DNA of 64,000 nt from UBA8949 sp942493365. Lineage in GTDB: Bacteria; Bacillota; Clostridia; Saccharofermentanales; UBA5734. The notes below the pieces were generated by a model. The model worked only from the letters and a program-made list of their open reading frames with translations, made no database searches and was not told where the DNA came from. Below are positions 8,059 through 16,535 of this stretch, piece by piece. The position numbers and the translations under genes were made by a program. The stretch's first letter is position 1. Every line of letters starts with the position of its first letter. Location of the stretch: NCBI GenBank assembly GCA_942493365.1, contig OW818697.1, positions 2,294,001 through 2,358,000 of the forward strand. Direction: 5' to 3'.

Positions 8059-9383
8059 ATTGAAGAATCCAAGCTGTCAGTTTCACTGCTTTTCAGAATC
8101 TCCCGAACCGCCTCGCTCAGTTCAATATTAGGTAATGCACCATATTTACCGGACAAATAATTTTTCAGGTAACTTTCATCATTCCGAACATTTAAACTGC
8201 CAGAAGTTTTAAAGTCTGCTAATGTATAAAGATTGCTCTCGTAATTTTCAGAATCACGCTCAACAAAAACAAGGCTGTCTCTTCTCATCAATGATTTATC
8301 CAAAAGAATTGCACTATGAGACGTAAATATGATTTGCGAACCATGTTTGTTCAGTTCCGGATTCATAAAAATGCGAATTATTTTAGCCAAAACAAATGGG
8401 TGAAGTGATGTATCAAGTTCGTCGACAATTAATGTTTTGCCATTCTTAAGTGCATCAATAAATGGGCCCAGAAATTTGAAAAGGTGCATTGTCCCTCTTG
8501 ATTCGATGTCTTCAGACTTAATTGATATGACTTTGCCATTACCACTGCGGTATCTTGATACCAGCACGGAATTATCGTTTTCCGTGTCTTTGTTCGAGAT
8601 ATAAAATATCTCTTGATTTCCCATGTCGGCTAATTTCATGAATTTGTTCAAAATATAATTGGTTGTCGCTACATCATAGGGCATGCTCAATGAGTTGACA
8701 TCGTTATCAGTTTCAGAATAAAAACAGATATCTTTCGCAAACCACTCCTGTATTGTGTCAACAGTTTCACGGGAAAATAGTATTTTGAAATAGCTGGTGA
8801 GAAACAATTCACTTTTCTTCAACCCATCAACACTTTCATCGTTCAAGTCCTTAAACAAAAAGACAAATTTCTTTTGTTCTTCAAGATGAGATATCAAGGC
8901 TTCTTTATCGCTAACTAATTTATTTGTCGTAATTTTCTGACCGTTCCGAATGAAGACTTGCTTATTGTTGATTGATAGTTCTTCAAATGCAATGTAGGCC
9001 CCTTCGCCAGCCTCATCGAAACCAACCTTAAGGTCATAATCAAAAATTCTGTTCTCTTTCATAAATGTGATTCCGCATTTTACTGGCTCACTGTTTCCAT
9101 CATACAAAAACCTAAACGTGCTAGCTTTTAGATTGTCAAATACTCTGCATTTGTACAAGTCGCCATTTAAAACAAGTTCTTTTAAAATGCTCATCGCTGA
9201 TAAAAAATTAGATTTTCCACTTGCATTTGCCCCAAATATTACTGCAACAGGTAAAACTCTTTTTGCTTTTTTCTCGACTCGAATGAGTGATTCGTTATGG
9301 TCACGTTGAGTTGAAGCTATCATTGATAGATAGTTATTTTTGCGGAACGATTTGAAGTTTTCAATTCTGAATTCTAATAGCAT
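8055..9383 (-). CDS. RloA-like AAA ATPase (SMC/OLD-type ABC ATPase)
   Basis: A 442-residue ATPase. It starts LEFRIENFKSF, the hallmark of AAA_15/AAA_21 SMC-like ATPases, with Walker A GANASGKSN (near 50-58), a Walker B TLIVDELDTSLHP (near 315-327) and the switch FTSHSAILL. The middle is a long variable insertion. This is the sensor/motor half of the RloA/RloB pair; comparable ATPases in AbiL, PARIS and Septu-like systems detect phage products and license a nuclease partner. GAGG precedes the ATG. Low GC matches the RloB-like gene, so the two came as a unit. Which named defence type it belongs to needs profile searches. Confidence 0.82.
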   Translation of the reverse strand: MLLEFRIENFKSFRKNNYLSMIASTQRDHNESLIRVEKKAKRVLPVAVIFGANASGKSNFLSAMSILKELVLNGDLYKCRVFDNLKASTFRFLYDGNSEPVKCGITFMKENRIFDYDLKVGFDEAGEGAYIAFEELSINNKQVFIRNGQKITTNKLVSDKEALISHLEEQKKFVFLFKDLNDESVDGLKKSELFLTSYFKILFSRETVDTIQEWFAKDICFYSETDNDVNSLSMPYDVATTNYILNKFMKLADMGNQEIFYISNKDTENDNSVLVSRYRSGNGKVISIKSEDIESRGTMHLFKFLGPFIDALKNGKTLIVDELDTSLHPFVLAKIIRIFMNPELNKHGSQIIFTSHSAILLDKSLMRRDSLVFVERDSENYESNLYTLADFKTSGSLNVRNDESYLKNYLSGKYGALPNIELSEAVREILKSSETDSLDSSI

Positions 9384-9417
9384 ATATTTACCTCGTAATG
9401 AATGAGCCGCTTATCTG

Positions 9418-9423
9418 ATTATA
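9418..9423 (-). promoter_or_regulatory. Candidate -10 box for the RloA/RloB-like operon
   Basis: A perfect TATAAT on the minus strand 35 bp before the ATPase start. No good -35 lies at 16-18 bp, so expression may need an activator or be low. Confidence 0.4.
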
Positions 9424-9450
9424 CATGATCCACAAGACATATACTACACA

Positions 9451-9469
9451 TTTGAGATATTTTCTCAAA
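9451..9469. repeat. Small inverted repeat between divergent genes
   Basis: TTTGAGA (9451-9457) and TCTCAAA (9463-9469) form 7-bp arms around 5 nt, between the defence-like operon and the pseudouridine synthase gene. It may be an operator; no regulator gene is adjacent. Confidence 0.35.
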
Positions 9470-9510
9470 TAAATATTAATATACAAATACAATGGCTAAA
9501 TGCTTTGCGG

Positions 9511-9516
9511 TATAAT
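9511..9516 (+). promoter_or_regulatory. -10 box of the pseudouridine synthase gene
   Basis: TATAAT 33 bp before the ATG, with a weak -35 (TACAAT at 9488-9493, spacer 17). An AGGAG ribosome site follows at 9536-9540. Confidence 0.5.
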
Positions 9517-9548
9517 AAACAGATAACTGAAGCTCAGGAGCAAAACAT

Positions 9549-10532
9549 ATGCAAGAATTCACAGTCGACGCCGGCGCAGACGGCAAAAATCTGGTGCGCG
9601 TGGTCCTCGCCCATTTCCCAGCCCTAGCCCCCGGTCAGATCTATCAGGCTTTGCGCCGCAAAGATGTCCGCGTCAATGGTCAACGCCGCAATGCCGATGG
9701 CCCGGTCTTTGTCGACGACATTATCGCGGTCTATTTGCCCGACGATGTCCTGGCCGGCACCGCCAGCCGCGAGACCGGGGATCCAAGCCAATATTACCAG
9801 ATCGTGCATCAGGACCCGCTGCTGCTGATCGTCAACAAGCGCCCCGGCGTCACCGTGCACGCCGCCGAGGGCAAAGGCCAGGGGCCTTTCCTGATTGACC
9901 TGCTGCGCACCCATCTGGGCGAGCCCAGCCTCGAACTTTGCCACCGCCTCGACCGTCAAACTGGCGGCCTGATTATGGTCGCCCGCAAGGCGGCAGCGCT
10001 GGATGCCGTGACCGACCTGATGCAGGCCGGCCAGATCGTCAAACGCTACCGCTGCCTAGTGCGCGGCGTGCCGACGCAGGGCGAAGCGGTCACCGCCGCC
10101 GACGGTCTGCCGCTCCTGGAAATCACCGGCTGGCTGGAAAAGGTCGCCGCCAAAAGCGACGTCTACATTCACGATCTCAAGCAGCCCGGCGACCTGCCGA
10201 TCATCACCCGCTACCGCGTGCTGCGGGTCTTTGCCGGCGTTGGTCCTGAAGCCGAAGACGTTGCCGAGCTCGAAGTCGAGCTGGTTACCGGCCGCACCCA
10301 CCAGATCCGCGCCCATTTCGCGCACATTGGCCATCCGCTTTTAGGCGACGGCAAATACGGTCGCAACAGTTTCAACAAGCATTTCCGCGGTGTCGGCGGC
10401 GTGCTCAACCGGCAGCAGCTTTATTCCACGCAACTGATCATATTGCCCGAATCAAAAGGTCCGCTGACCTATCTTGCCGGGCGGACCTTTGCGATTGAAC
10501 CTGAATTTGACTGGAGCGGGCCTGATCAGTAA
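9549..10532 (+). CDS. RluA-family 23S rRNA pseudouridine synthase
   Basis: A 327-residue enzyme that isomerises uridine in rRNA (RluD-like specificity likely). An N-terminal S4 RNA-binding domain (about 15-75, RRKDVRVNGQR) is followed by the catalytic domain with HRLDRQTGGL, where the aspartate is the nucleophile, and the distal VTGRTHQIRAHFAHIGHPLLG block. The ATG follows AGGAG by 8 nt. It converges on proS, with the last 7 bp shared. Which uridines it modifies cannot be read from the sequence. Confidence 0.9.
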   Translation: MQEFTVDAGADGKNLVRVVLAHFPALAPGQIYQALRRKDVRVNGQRRNADGPVFVDDIIAVYLPDDVLAGTASRETGDPSQYYQIVHQDPLLLIVNKRPGVTVHAAEGKGQGPFLIDLLRTHLGEPSLELCHRLDRQTGGLIMVARKAAALDAVTDLMQAGQIVKRYRCLVRGVPTQGEAVTAADGLPLLEITGWLEKVAAKSDVYIHDLKQPGDLPIITRYRVLRVFAGVGPEAEDVAELEVELVTGRTHQIRAHFAHIGHPLLGDGKYGRNSFNKHFRGVGGVLNRQQLYSTQLIILPESKGPLTYLAGRTFAIEPEFDWSGPDQ

Positions 10533-11962
10533 GCCTTGCCCCAGATCACCGTTTTGTCGGCCGGCTGGCCGCAACAGATGCAGCGGCCGCTGTCCTGGCT
10601 GTTCGACTCGACGATGCAGCGCGAGGTCGCGGTCGTCTTTTCCTTGACGCTAAGCTCGCAGGCCAGATCGCCGCACCAGTCGGCGCGGACAAAGCCGGGC
10701 TGGTCGCTGATCAGTTTTTCGAAGGCCGACCAGTCGGCGGCGGTGTAAACACGGCTGTTCAAACTCTGCTCAGCCCGTGCCAGCAGCGTGTTGTGAATCT
10801 CGTCGAGCAGGCCCTGCAGGGTGGCGGTCAGACCGTCCAAGGACAGGGTCATCTTCTCACCGGTGTCGCGGCGGACGGCGACGCACTGATTGTTTTCGAT
10901 GTCACGCGGGCCGAGCTCGATGCGCAGCGGCACGCCCTTCATTTCGTATTCGCTGAATTTCCAACCCGGCTGCTTGTCCGAAGTGTCCATCTTGACGCGG
11001 AAGGTCCGGCCCAGCTCCGCCGCCACGGCCGCCGCTTTGTCCAGCACGCCAGGCTTGTGCGCGGCGACCGGGATAATCGCGATCTGGATCGGCGCGATGC
11101 GCGGCGGCAGCATCAGGCCGCTGTCGTCGCCGTGCACCATGATGATGGCGCCAATCGAGCGGGTCGACAGGCCCCACGAAGTCTGGTGGACATACTGCAG
11201 TTGGTTGTTTTTGTCGGTGTACTGGATGCCAAAAGCCTTGGCAAAGCCGTCGCCAAAGTAATGGCTGGTCGCCGACTGCAGCGCCTTGCCATCATGCATC
11301 ATGGCCTCGACGGTGTAGGTGCTGACCGCGCCGGCAAATTTTTCCTTGTCGGTCTTCTGGCCTTTGATGACCGGGATGGCCAGAAAATCACGGTAGAAGT
11401 CGGCGTAGACATTGAGCATGCGCAGCGTTTCCGTCTGCGCGTCCTCGGCGGTGGCGTGGGCGGTGTGGCCCTCCTGCCAGTAAAACTCGGTCGAACGCAG
11501 GAAGGGGCGGGTGGTTTTTTCCCAGCGCACGACCGACACCCATTGATTGTAAAGCTTGGGCAGGTCGCGCCACGACTGAATGATGTTGGCGTAATGATCG
11601 CAGAACAGCGTCTCCGAGGTCGGGCGGATGCACAGGCGCTCGGCCAGCAGTTCGTTGCCGCCGTGCGTGACCCAGGCCACCTCGGGCGCGAAGCCTTCGA
11701 CGTGATCCTTTTCCTTCTGCAAAAGGCTCTCGGGGATGAACATCGGCATGGCCACATTCTCGTGGCCGGTTGCCTTGAACATGGCGTCGAGATTGCGCTG
11801 GATGTTCTCCCAGATCGCATAACCATAAGGCCGCAGGATCATGCAGCCCTTGACCGCCGAGTAATCAATCAGCTCGGCCTTGAGCACCACGTCGGTGTAC
11901 CATTGGGTGAAATCCTCATCCATGGCGGTGATCGCTTCAACCAGTTTGCCTTTGTCAGCCAT
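10526..11962 (-). CDS. proS: Prolyl-tRNA synthetase, short eukaryote/archaeal-type
   Basis: A 478-residue class II synthetase charging tRNA-Pro. It lacks the editing insertion of the long bacterial enzyme and has the signature of the eukaryote-like type: a YTDVVLKAELIDYSAVKG N terminus, MILRPYGYAIWENIQ, the motif 2 region TSETLFCDHYANIIQSW, TSWGLSTRSIG, and a C-terminal zinc-like tail with CGDLAC and CICCG. The true start is the ATG at 11962 after AGGAGT; the open frame runs on upstream through ackA without ribosome site. It lies 19 bp after ackA and is likely the end of the pta-ackA transcript. The gene type itself is common in Clostridia. Confidence 0.94.
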   Translation of the reverse strand: MADKGKLVEAITAMDEDFTQWYTDVVLKAELIDYSAVKGCMILRPYGYAIWENIQRNLDAMFKATGHENVAMPMFIPESLLQKEKDHVEGFAPEVAWVTHGGNELLAERLCIRPTSETLFCDHYANIIQSWRDLPKLYNQWVSVVRWEKTTRPFLRSTEFYWQEGHTAHATAEDAQTETLRMLNVYADFYRDFLAIPVIKGQKTDKEKFAGAVSTYTVEAMMHDGKALQSATSHYFGDGFAKAFGIQYTDKNNQLQYVHQTSWGLSTRSIGAIIMVHGDDSGLMLPPRIAPIQIAIIPVAAHKPGVLDKAAAVAAELGRTFRVKMDTSDKQPGWKFSEYEMKGVPLRIELGPRDIENNQCVAVRRDTGEKMTLSLDGLTATLQGLLDEIHNTLLARAEQSLNSRVYTAADWSAFEKLISDQPGFVRADWCGDLACELSVKEKTTATSRCIVESNSQDSGRCICCGQPADKTVIWGKAY

Positions 11963-11981
11963 TGTTGAATACTCCTTAAAA

Positions 11982-13187
11982 TCAGGCTTCCAGCCCGCAG
12001 ATCCGCCCGGTTTCCCGCGCGATGGCCAGCTCTTCATTGGTCGGCACGACGAGCACTTTGACCCGCGTCTCGTCGGTCGAGATGACGGCTTCGCGCCCGT
12101 GAACCGCTGAGTTTTTATACGGATCAATCTTGATGCCCATGTAACCCAGGCCTTCGCAGGCACCGAAGCGAATGTCGGCGGAATTCTCGCCGATACCGGC
12201 GGTGAAAACGACGATGTCGACGCCGCCCATGGCAGCGGCATAGCTGCCGATGTACTTGCGGCACTGATACTTGAACATATCCAGCGCCAGTGACGCCCGA
12301 CGATGACCTTCGCCGGCCGCTGTGTAAAGATCGCGCAGGTCGCTGCTGACGCCGGAGATGCCGACCAAGCCGGATTCTTTGTTCATCAGGTCATCGATGG
12401 CGCCGCGATCCATGTTTTCGTTTTCCATCAGGAAGGTGACAATCGCCGGGTCGATGTCGCCGCAGCGCGTGCCCATGCAGATGCCGGCCAACGGTGTAAA
12501 GCCCATGGAAGTATCGACGCAGCGGCCCTTGTCAATGGCGGCAATCGAAGCCCCGTTACCGAGGTGGCAGGTGATGATTTTCAGGCTCTCGATCGATTTG
12601 TCAAGAATTTCGGCGGCACGATGGGCGACATAGCTGTGCGAGGTGCCATGAAAGCCGTAACGGCGAATGCCGAGGCGCTCGTAAAGTTCGTAGGGCAGGG
12701 CATACATGTAAGCCTTGGGCGGCATGGTCTGGTGGAAGGCCGTGTCAAAGACCGCAACCTGGGGGACGCCGGGCATGGCTTCTTCGCAGGCTTCGATACC
12801 GGTCATGTTGGGTGGATTGTGCAGCGGTGCCAGATCGAAGCAGGCGCGAATGGCGCGTTTGACCTCCGGCGTGATCAGCACAGAGGACGCGAAACGTTCA
12901 CCGCCATGAACGACCCGGTGGCCGACCGCGTCGATTTCGTTCATGCTCTTGATAATACCGTGTTCATCTGAGGTCAACACGGTCAGCACGGCCTTCACCG
13001 CGGTTTTGTGATTGGGCATGTCAATCGGCAGCGTCACTCCGCTATTGCCGTTTTTCGAATGCTTGACAAACGCGTCGGTCAGGCCGATTCGTTCGGCACC
13101 CCCCTTGGCCAGAACATCGCCGGTTGCGGCGTTCAGTAATTGGTATTTCAGCGAAGAACTCCCCGCGTTAATAACCAGAACAATCAT
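11982..13187 (-). CDS. ackA: Acetate kinase
   Basis: A 401-residue ASKHA-fold kinase converting acetyl phosphate plus ADP to acetate plus ATP, the ATP-yielding last step of acetate fermentation. Family motifs are VINAGSSSLKYQLL at the N terminus, HRVVHGG, FDTAFHQTMP, YGFHGTSH, TCHLGNGASI and FTAGIGEN. Length and start are standard. It follows pta by 36 bp in the same orientation. Confidence 0.97.
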   Translation of the reverse strand: MIVLVINAGSSSLKYQLLNAATGDVLAKGGAERIGLTDAFVKHSKNGNSGVTLPIDMPNHKTAVKAVLTVLTSDEHGIIKSMNEIDAVGHRVVHGGERFASSVLITPEVKRAIRACFDLAPLHNPPNMTGIEACEEAMPGVPQVAVFDTAFHQTMPPKAYMYALPYELYERLGIRRYGFHGTSHSYVAHRAAEILDKSIESLKIITCHLGNGASIAAIDKGRCVDTSMGFTPLAGICMGTRCGDIDPAIVTFLMENENMDRGAIDDLMNKESGLVGISGVSSDLRDLYTAAGEGHRRASLALDMFKYQCRKYIGSYAAAMGGVDIVVFTAGIGENSADIRFGACEGLGYMGIKIDPYKNSAVHGREAVISTDETRVKVLVVPTNEELAIARETGRICGLEA

Positions 13188-13223
13188 GTCGATTTGCCTC
13201 CTTAAGCCTGCCGTCAGTCTTTT

Positions 13224-14219
13224 TTATTTTATCATTTGCGCCTGGACGGCGGTAATGGCGACAACACCGACAACGTCTTCGGCGACGCAGCCTCTGGAGA
13301 GATCGTTGACCGGTTTGGCGATGCCCTGGGTGACCGGGCCGTAGGCTTCTGCCTTGGCCAGGCGCTGAACCAGCTTGTAGCCGATGTTGCCGGCATCGAG
13401 GGTTGGAAAGACCAGCACGTTGGCCTTGCCGGCGACGGGACTGGTCGGTGCCTTGAGTTTGGCAACCTCTCCGACAATCGCGGCATCGAGCTGCAGCTCG
13501 CCGTCAATGTTGAGTTGCGGCACCTTTTGCCTGGCCAGGCGGGTCGCCTCGATGACCTTCTCGGTCATCTCGCTTTTGGCGCTGCCATAGGTCGAATAGG
13601 ACAGCATGGCCACATTGGGGGTCTTGCCGGTTAGTTGCTGAAAGGAGTGCGCCGAGGATATGGCAATCTCGGACAGCTGATCGGCGTCAGGATTTTCGTT
13701 GAGACCGCAGTCGGCAAAAACAAAGGTGCCGTCGGCACCAAAATCACAATCGGGGACAATCATCAGGAAAAAAGCGGATACCAGTTTGGTGCCAGGTGCG
13801 GTTTTCAAAATCTGAAGAGCCGGGCGCAAAGTATTGGCGGTGCTGTTGATCGAGCCAGAGACCATGCCGTCAGCATGGGTTTGCTTGACCATCATCACGC
13901 CATAATAAAGCGGGTCGAGCATCGTCTCGCGTGCTTTTTCCAAAGTCATGCCTTTGGCTTTGCGCAGCTCATAAAATGCTTCGACATAAGACTCGTACTG
14001 CGGTGAAGTGGCCGGATCTACGAAGGTGGCGCCCGATATTTCCCATTGCGGGCTGACCGCCTGGATTTTTTCACGGTTGCCCAGCATGACGATGTTGGCG
14101 ATTCCCTGTTTTAAAATCAGGGCGCAGGCTTCAATGATCCGCGGCTCGTATGACTCCGGCAGAACAATGGTTTTTTTGTCACTTTGCGCCTTTTTGATGA
14201 TATTTTCAATGAATCCCAT
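13224..14219 (-). CDS. pta: Phosphate acetyltransferase
   Basis: A 331-residue single-domain Pta that interconverts acetyl-CoA and acetyl phosphate, feeding AckA. It shows the PTA family pattern: IVLPESYEPRIIEA near the N terminus, GVMMVKQTHADGMVSGSINSTANTLRPALQ in the middle, DCGLNENPDADQLSEIAI and NVLVFPTLDAGNIGYKLVQR toward the end. It lacks the N-terminal P-loop/DRTGG regulatory domains of the long form. GAGG lies before the ATG. The upstream DUF5317 gene ends 26 bp away. Confidence 0.96.
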   Translation of the reverse strand: MGFIENIIKKAQSDKKTIVLPESYEPRIIEACALILKQGIANIVMLGNREKIQAVSPQWEISGATFVDPATSPQYESYVEAFYELRKAKGMTLEKARETMLDPLYYGVMMVKQTHADGMVSGSINSTANTLRPALQILKTAPGTKLVSAFFLMIVPDCDFGADGTFVFADCGLNENPDADQLSEIAISSAHSFQQLTGKTPNVAMLSYSTYGSAKSEMTEKVIEATRLARQKVPQLNIDGELQLDAAIVGEVAKLKAPTSPVAGKANVLVFPTLDAGNIGYKLVQRLAKAEAYGPVTQGIAKPVNDLSRGCVAEDVVGVVAITAVQAQMIK

Positions 14220-14245
14220 GTCAACAACCTCGAACTTCCAAATCT

Positions 14246-14845
14246 TTACCGCCCTTCAGTATACTCAAAATTTTCGGGTTGTTCAACCTCTTTTGGTTTT
14301 GGTCTGAGAATTCGTTTGGGCAAATAGGCGGCAAGGCGGAAAATGCCGATCAGAATCGGAATGTCGCCGATACTGATCATAAAGATGCCAAACAGCCAAA
14401 TTGGAAAAACATCAGACAGAAACAGCAGCGGCTCGGTGCCGTTGGCCAGAAAGTAATGCGGTGCTTTGCTGATGTTCTCGATGCTCTCCGGTTTTAAGCT
14501 ATACAGCAAGCTCCAGATCGGCATCATGCCACCATTGACAGCAATGACCAGCCCGTTCATGGCGGTACCGGCCATGAGGCTGGTCATGCCCGGTTTGCGG
14601 CGATTTTTGAACAGAAAAGTTATCATCAAACCGTATTGTATGACAACTAGGATGACGCGCATTGCCGAATACCAGTTTTCCTGGCCGAAAAAATCTCGCA
14701 AAAACGAAAAAGCCAAGAGGCCATCCAAAAAAAAGGAAGCGATGAGCATGGCGATCCAGCGGAAATGTTTTTTGAAGATGCTGGCAATCCGGCCTTTTCG
14801 TATTAATCCGACGATCAAGCCAATAACAAACGCCGCAAGTGACAT
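14246..14845 (-). CDS. DUF5317 family membrane protein
   Basis: A 199-residue protein with about five hydrophobic helices. The pattern GTAMNGLVIAVNGGMMPIW, near residues 91-111, is typical of DUF5317, found widely in Clostridia and actinobacteria. Function is unknown. It is flanked by a membrane HD-GYP gene upstream and pta downstream with small gaps, so it is probably co-transcribed with the HD-GYP gene; a helper role in that signalling module is only a guess. Confidence 0.72.
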   Translation of the reverse strand: MSLAAFVIGLIVGLIRKGRIASIFKKHFRWIAMLIASFFLDGLLAFSFLRDFFGQENWYSAMRVILVVIQYGLMITFLFKNRRKPGMTSLMAGTAMNGLVIAVNGGMMPIWSLLYSLKPESIENISKAPHYFLANGTEPLLFLSDVFPIWLFGIFMISIGDIPILIGIFRLAAYLPKRILRPKPKEVEQPENFEYTEGR

Positions 14846-14874
14846 GGCATACCTTCCCGGATCTGCATTAAATC

Positions 14875-16239
14875 CTACTTCGTGGTATCCTGAAATTTGT
14901 CCTTATCTTTGAGTTTACCGAGACCGCGAATGAAGGCTTTAACAACATCGGGGGCAAACTGGGTACCCGAAAAGCGGTTCAACTCGTCTATCGCTTCTTC
15001 GAGTGACATCGCTGGCCGATAGGCACGATCCGAAGTCATGGCGTCAAAGGAATCCGCAACGCAGAGGATCTGGGCTTCCAGAATTTTGGCTTCTTCGGCG
15101 GCATCGGCCGGATAGCCACCACCATCGTAATGAACATGATGCGCCCGGATAATCTTGACTTCGTTTTTGAGGAACTGGATGCCATCGAGCATTTGGGCAC
15201 CGATGACCGGGTGCTTTTTGATCTCTTCATACTCTTCAGGGGACAGTTTGTCAGCTTTGTTGAGGATAGCCTCGCTGATGCCGATTTTGCCAATGTCATG
15301 CAGCAGTGAGGCGTATTTCAGGATCTTTGTTCGTTCCGAAGACAAGTTCATTTCGTAGGCAATGATCTCGCAATATTTTTCCACGCGCCGCGCGTGACCA
15401 ATGGTGTAATGATCCTTGGCATCCAGAGCTGCTGAAAAGGCTTGGATCGTATCAAGATAACCCTTGCGAATGGAGGTAAAGCCAACATACGCGTATCGGA
15501 ACATCATAAAAGGCGCAAAGAACAACAGGACGCTCAAGGGGTTGAACATATAGAGCGCAGCCAGGAAAACCCCCAGAAGGCCTATGCAGACCATGCTCAA
15601 GACCGACCAGCGGAAAATACTCAGCCAGTCGGATATCCGCTGACGGTTGATGCCACCCATAAACAGAAAATACATCATAATCAGCAGGTTATTGACCAGA
15701 ACATCAACCAGTATGGCCGCCAGAATTTGTGGCATCTTACCCGCCAAGTAAATCACGATCGAATTGATCAGATTGAAATCATCCTGATGAGGAATGTAAA
15801 TCAGAAAAGAGCCGCCCAGGTAAGTATAAACAAAGCCCATCGCCACGATGGCCATGACATAATTCGAAACATTCATCAGTGTTTTGTAGAGCGGCGTGTT
15901 GAAGACATGTTCTTTATAGCCGCGCCCAAAATCCGTAGATGAGAACAAAAGTGAGATGATCGCTACCCACGCGGCAGCCGCCATGCCATAGATTAGCAAT
16001 GCGCTGAAAGATATAGCAAAAGCGATGGAAATCGCTTTGTTCTGATCAACGGCAATGCTTTGTGATTCCGCTATAACGGCAAGAACCGATAGAAATGTAA
16101 TCCCTAGAAGCATATCGCGAAGACTGTCAAATCCGTTTAAATTGATTGCATTTTGAAAATCAATCCAACTGATGTAAAACAATAAACCCAGACCAATTAT
16201 GCTGCAAACTACAATATAGATGATTGCTGACTTTTTCAT
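14875..16239 (-). CDS. Membrane HD-GYP phosphodiesterase
   Basis: About 454 residues. The first 245 residues hold some eight transmembrane helices, an input domain without recognised motifs. The C-terminal HD-GYP domain (about 265-440) has HARRVEKYC, LLHDIGKIG, KKHPVIGAQML, RAHHVHYDGGGYP and the DSFDAMTSDRAYR block. HD-GYP enzymes hydrolyse cyclic di-GMP, ending at GMP, using a bi- or trinuclear metal site; all key histidines and HD appear present. The start is uncertain: ATG at 16239 is chosen, with a GTG five codons upstream (16254) equally open. It follows the folded peptide element at 16280-16490 by a few tens of bases and may be in its transcript. Confidence 0.87.
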   Translation of the reverse strand: MKKSAIIYIVVCSIIGLGLLFYISWIDFQNAINLNGFDSLRDMLLGITFLSVLAVIAESQSIAVDQNKAISIAFAISFSALLIYGMAAAAWVAIISLLFSSTDFGRGYKEHVFNTPLYKTLMNVSNYVMAIVAMGFVYTYLGGSFLIYIPHQDDFNLINSIVIYLAGKMPQILAAILVDVLVNNLLIMMYFLFMGGINRQRISDWLSIFRWSVLSMVCIGLLGVFLAALYMFNPLSVLLFFAPFMMFRYAYVGFTSIRKGYLDTIQAFSAALDAKDHYTIGHARRVEKYCEIIAYEMNLSSERTKILKYASLLHDIGKIGISEAILNKADKLSPEEYEEIKKHPVIGAQMLDGIQFLKNEVKIIRAHHVHYDGGGYPADAAEEAKILEAQILCVADSFDAMTSDRAYRPAMSLEEAIDELNRFSGTQFAPDVVKAFIRGLGKLKDKDKFQDTTK

Positions 16240-16318
16240 GACGATGCCCAACACCTACTATTTTTTCTCTGGGTTAATATGAAATGACAGGTCAGCTTTT
16301 TTAGAAGATAATAATCGG

Positions 16319-16324
16319 TATAAT
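16319..16324 (+). promoter_or_regulatory. Candidate antisense -10 box
   Basis: A perfect TATAAT on the plus strand, just beyond the peptide stop codon and pointing across the peptide gene and its leader. Its -35 region is poor (CTTTTT at 17 bp). If active it would yield an RNA complementary to the peptide message, as in type I toxin-antitoxin pairs. Confidence 0.3.
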
Positions 16325-16407
16325 CAGATGATTTTGAAGAAAGCTCCGGTCGTGAAGACCATGGCAAGAATAGCGATAATAACACCGATAACTCTTTTAA
16401 TTTTCAT
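16324..16407 (-). CDS. 27-residue hydrophobic peptide, candidate type I toxin or membrane peptide
   Basis: Begins MKIKRVIGVIIAI and ends with a second lysine and two isoleucines: three basic residues in the first five, then about 20 hydrophobic residues forming one membrane span, with no acidic residue. AGGAGG at 16417-16422 lies 9 nt before the ATG, a near-ideal site. That site is in a strong hairpin (16411-16462), so translation is probably repressed by default. Similar size and charge pattern occur in TxpA/BsrG, Ldr and Hok-like toxins and in some signalling peptides. It could also be a leader peptide for the HD-GYP gene downstream. No homologue is recognised. Confidence 0.6.
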   Translation of the reverse strand: MKIKRVIGVIIAILAMVFTTGAFFKII

Positions 16408-16410
16408 TTC

Positions 16411-16462
16411 GAACAACCTCCTGTTATGGACTCTACCTCTTCGCTATGCAGGTAGGTTGTTC
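16411..16462 (-). promoter_or_regulatory. Hairpin hiding the peptide ribosome site
   Basis: In the minus-strand RNA GAACAACCT-A-CCTG (16449-16462) pairs with CAGG-AGGTTGTTC (16411-16423): 13 base pairs with one bulged A and a 25-nt loop, fully covering AGGAGG. A mutually exclusive hairpin, CTACCT with AGGTAG inside the loop, would release the site. This is the layout of a two-state translational switch. Confidence 0.65.
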
Positions 16463-16535
16463 CGCTTCGCTTTGCTGACCTGTCATTTCAAACTGTCTTA
16501 ACTGCCCGTGCTTGATTGCAACAGGCTGGATGGGC

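Larger units (their letters stand above)
16280..16490. repeat. 211-bp element bounded by perfect 17-bp inverted repeats
   Basis: TGAAATGACAGGTCAGC at 16280-16296 is repeated exactly, in inverse orientation, at 16474-16490. The 177 bp between contains a tiny hydrophobic peptide gene, a hairpin covering its ribosome site and an opposing TATAAT. In RNA the ends could pair to close the whole message, like the long-range fold-back of Hok-type mRNAs. Alternatively it is a miniature transposon with terminal inverted repeats, but I see no target-site duplication (flanks TTAATA and AACTGT). Confidence 0.75.

Noticed and set aside
16280..16490. MITE as the primary call
   Set aside because: Terminal repeats fit, but no target duplication is visible and the internal gene, ribosome site and hairpin are too well organised; kept as the alternative.
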